Assembly: GCF_019458025.1 (NCBI RefSeq)
Contig: NZ_JAHZUY010000040.1
Location: 1-35,116 of the forward strand
Origin: Caldovatus aquaticus
GTDB taxonomy: Bacteria; Pseudomonadota; Alphaproteobacteria; Acetobacterales; Acetobacteraceae
Direction: 5' to 3'
Length of the DNA: 35,116 nucleotides
The notes beneath the pieces are model-generated. The model worked only from the letters and a program-made list of their open reading frames with translations. It ran no database searches and had not been told where the DNA came from. Of the stretch, positions 34,192-35,116 are shown in pieces. The position numbers were made by a program, and so were the translations under genes. Within the stretch, counting starts at the first letter, position 1, and each line of letters starts with the position of its first letter.

Positions 34192-35116
34192 GCGGCCGGC
34201 GCGCCGGCGCGCGTTCCTGCTGGCGCCGCTCGCCCTCCTCGGCCTCGCCGCCTGCGGCGACCTGCCGCAGCCCTTCCGCGGCCGCCCCGGCGCGCTGGGC
34301 GCGCAGCTCGCCGCTCCGCCGGCGCTGCGCATCGCCGTGCCGCGCCCGGCCGGGGCGCTGCTGGCCGACGATTCCGCCGACCTGCTGGCCGAGGCGCTGG
34401 CCGAGGCGCTGCGTGCGGCCGAGATCCCCGCCGCCGCGACCGAGCCGCTGCCGCTCGACTGGCGCCTCGCCGTCGAGGCGGAGCGCGAGGCGGGCGGACG
34501 CGAAGTGGTGCCGCGCTTCGTGCTGCGCGACGCCGACGGCGCCGAGCTCGGCGCCGTCGGCGGCGCCGCGGTGCCGCTGCGCGCCTGGGCGGAAGGCGAG
34601 GCCGAGGCGCTGCGCGCCGCCGCGCGCCAGGCGGCGCCGGGCATCGCCGAGATCGTCGTGCGGGTCGAGGCCGCGCGCAAGGCGACCGATCCGGCCGCGC
34701 TCGCCGCCGGGCCGCCGCGGCTGCGCCTGGTGCCGGTCCGCGGCGCGCCGGGCGACGGCAACCGGGCGCTGACTGCGCGCATGCGCGAGGTCCTCGCCCG
34801 GCGCGGCTTCCTGGTGCAGGACGAGGCCGAGGGCGCGGCCTACGGGGTGCAGGGCGTGGTGGCGATGGCGCCGGGCGCCACGCCGGCAGTGCAGCGCGTC
34901 GAGGTGCAGTGGATCGTCACCCGCCGCGACGGGCAGGAGCTTGGCCGCGTGCTGCAGTTGAACGAGGTGCCGGCGGGTTCGCTCGACGGCCTGTGGGGCG
35001 ACGTCGCCTACGTGGTGGCGCAGGAGGCCGCGGGCGGGGTGCGCGACGTGATCCGCAACGCCGGCGGCCTGCCCGGCGCGGACGGGCCGCCGCCCCCGGC
35101 GCGGCCGGCGGCGGCC
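34175..35116 (+). CDS. Predicted lipoprotein, truncated by window edge
   Basis: An open frame of at least 314 codons runs off the right edge. The N-terminus, read from GTG 34175, is basic (RPARRRAFLL), then hydrophobic, ending at a lipobox LAAC (C27), so it is probably a membrane-attached lipoprotein. Later segments include LRLVPVRGAPGDGNRALTARMREVLARRGF, GVQGVVAM, VEVQWIVTRRDGQELGRVLQLNEVPAGSLDGLWGD and VAYVVAQEAAGGVRDVIRNAG. The family is not one I can name, though it resembles conserved alphaproteobacterial envelope lipoproteins. No ATG fits this start; GTG 34175 lies within the preceding micro-ORF. Confidence 0.7.
   Translation, partial: MCSRSERPARRRAFLLAPLALLGLAACGDLPQPFRGRPGALGAQLAAPPALRIAVPRPAGALLADDSADLLAEALAEALRAAEIPAAATEPLPLDWRLAVEAEREAGGREVVPRFVLRDADGAELGAVGGAAVPLRAWAEGEAEALRAAARQAAPGIAEIVVRVEAARKATDPAALAAGPPRLRLVPVRGAPGDGNRALTARMREVLARRGFLVQDEAEGAAYGVQGVVAMAPGATPAVQRVEVQWIVTRRDGQELGRVLQLNEVPAGSLDGLWGDVAYVVAQEAAGGVRDVIRNAGGLPGADGPPPPARPAAA

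Overview
The window reads as chromosomal DNA from a very GC-rich alphaproteobacterium, most likely Rhodospirillales/Acetobacteraceae. The lineage call rests on the alphaproteobacterial gene set hemJ-rho / mnmE-mnmG-rsmG-parA-parB, on GTTTCACGTGAAAC-type parS sites, and on Acetobacteraceae-like composition and small genes. No rRNA, tRNA, CRISPR array, insertion sequence or phage gene was recognised. The taxonomic call is inference from gene content, not from a database search.

Region 1 (about 100-14950, all + strand) is a surface or exopolysaccharide locus, probably continuing left of the window. In order it holds a heparinase II/III-like protein, a short Wzz-type chain-length protein, an O-antigen ligase/polymerase-type membrane protein, a small PglC-like phosphoglycosyl transferase, a PglE/EpsN-like aminotransferase, a GT4 glycosyltransferase, a UDP-GlcNAc 2-epimerase, a second GT4, a membrane-anchored WbpM/PglF-like 4,6-dehydratase, a WbpA-like UDP-GlcNAc 6-dehydrogenase and a WbpE-like aminotransferase. 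Together these could supply an initiating amino sugar (bacillosamine-like) and a (di)amino-uronic acid, assemble a lipid-linked repeat, and polymerise it. No flippase, export channel, tyrosine kinase or sugar N-acetyltransferase is visible.

Region 2 (about 14951-15682) is a convergent intergenic stretch with two long inverted repeats, a small secreted protein gene with an Arg-rich tail, and a 336-base gene-free spacer.

Region 3 (15683-21660, all - strand) is the chromosome-partition and tRNA/rRNA modification block: a [2Fe-2S] ferredoxin gene, then mnmE, mnmG, rsmG, parA and parB, mostly tightly packed or overlapping. Two parS-like sites lie inside it, one within the rsmG coding sequence and one just upstream of mnmE. 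This marks the region as close to the replication origin, although dnaA and the origin itself are not seen.

Region 4 (21738-26987) holds a DUF255/YyaL-type thioredoxin-fold protein, an O6-alkylguanine-DNA alkyltransferase and a quinone oxidoreductase on the + strand, then a Crp/Fnr-like regulator and a glycine-zipper lipoprotein on the - strand. It separates rho from mnmE, which are close neighbours in many alphaproteobacteria.

Region 5 (27130-31721, - strand) carries secB, hemH, a HAD phosphatase, hemJ and rho. The rho leader is long and structured, with a good promoter candidate and a pyrimidine-rich tract. Region 6 (31722-35116, + strand) starts with a 566-base gene-free spacer, then a MidA/NDUFAF7-like methyltransferase, pgeF, a possible 23-residue membrane peptide, and a lipoprotein gene cut off by the window's right edge.
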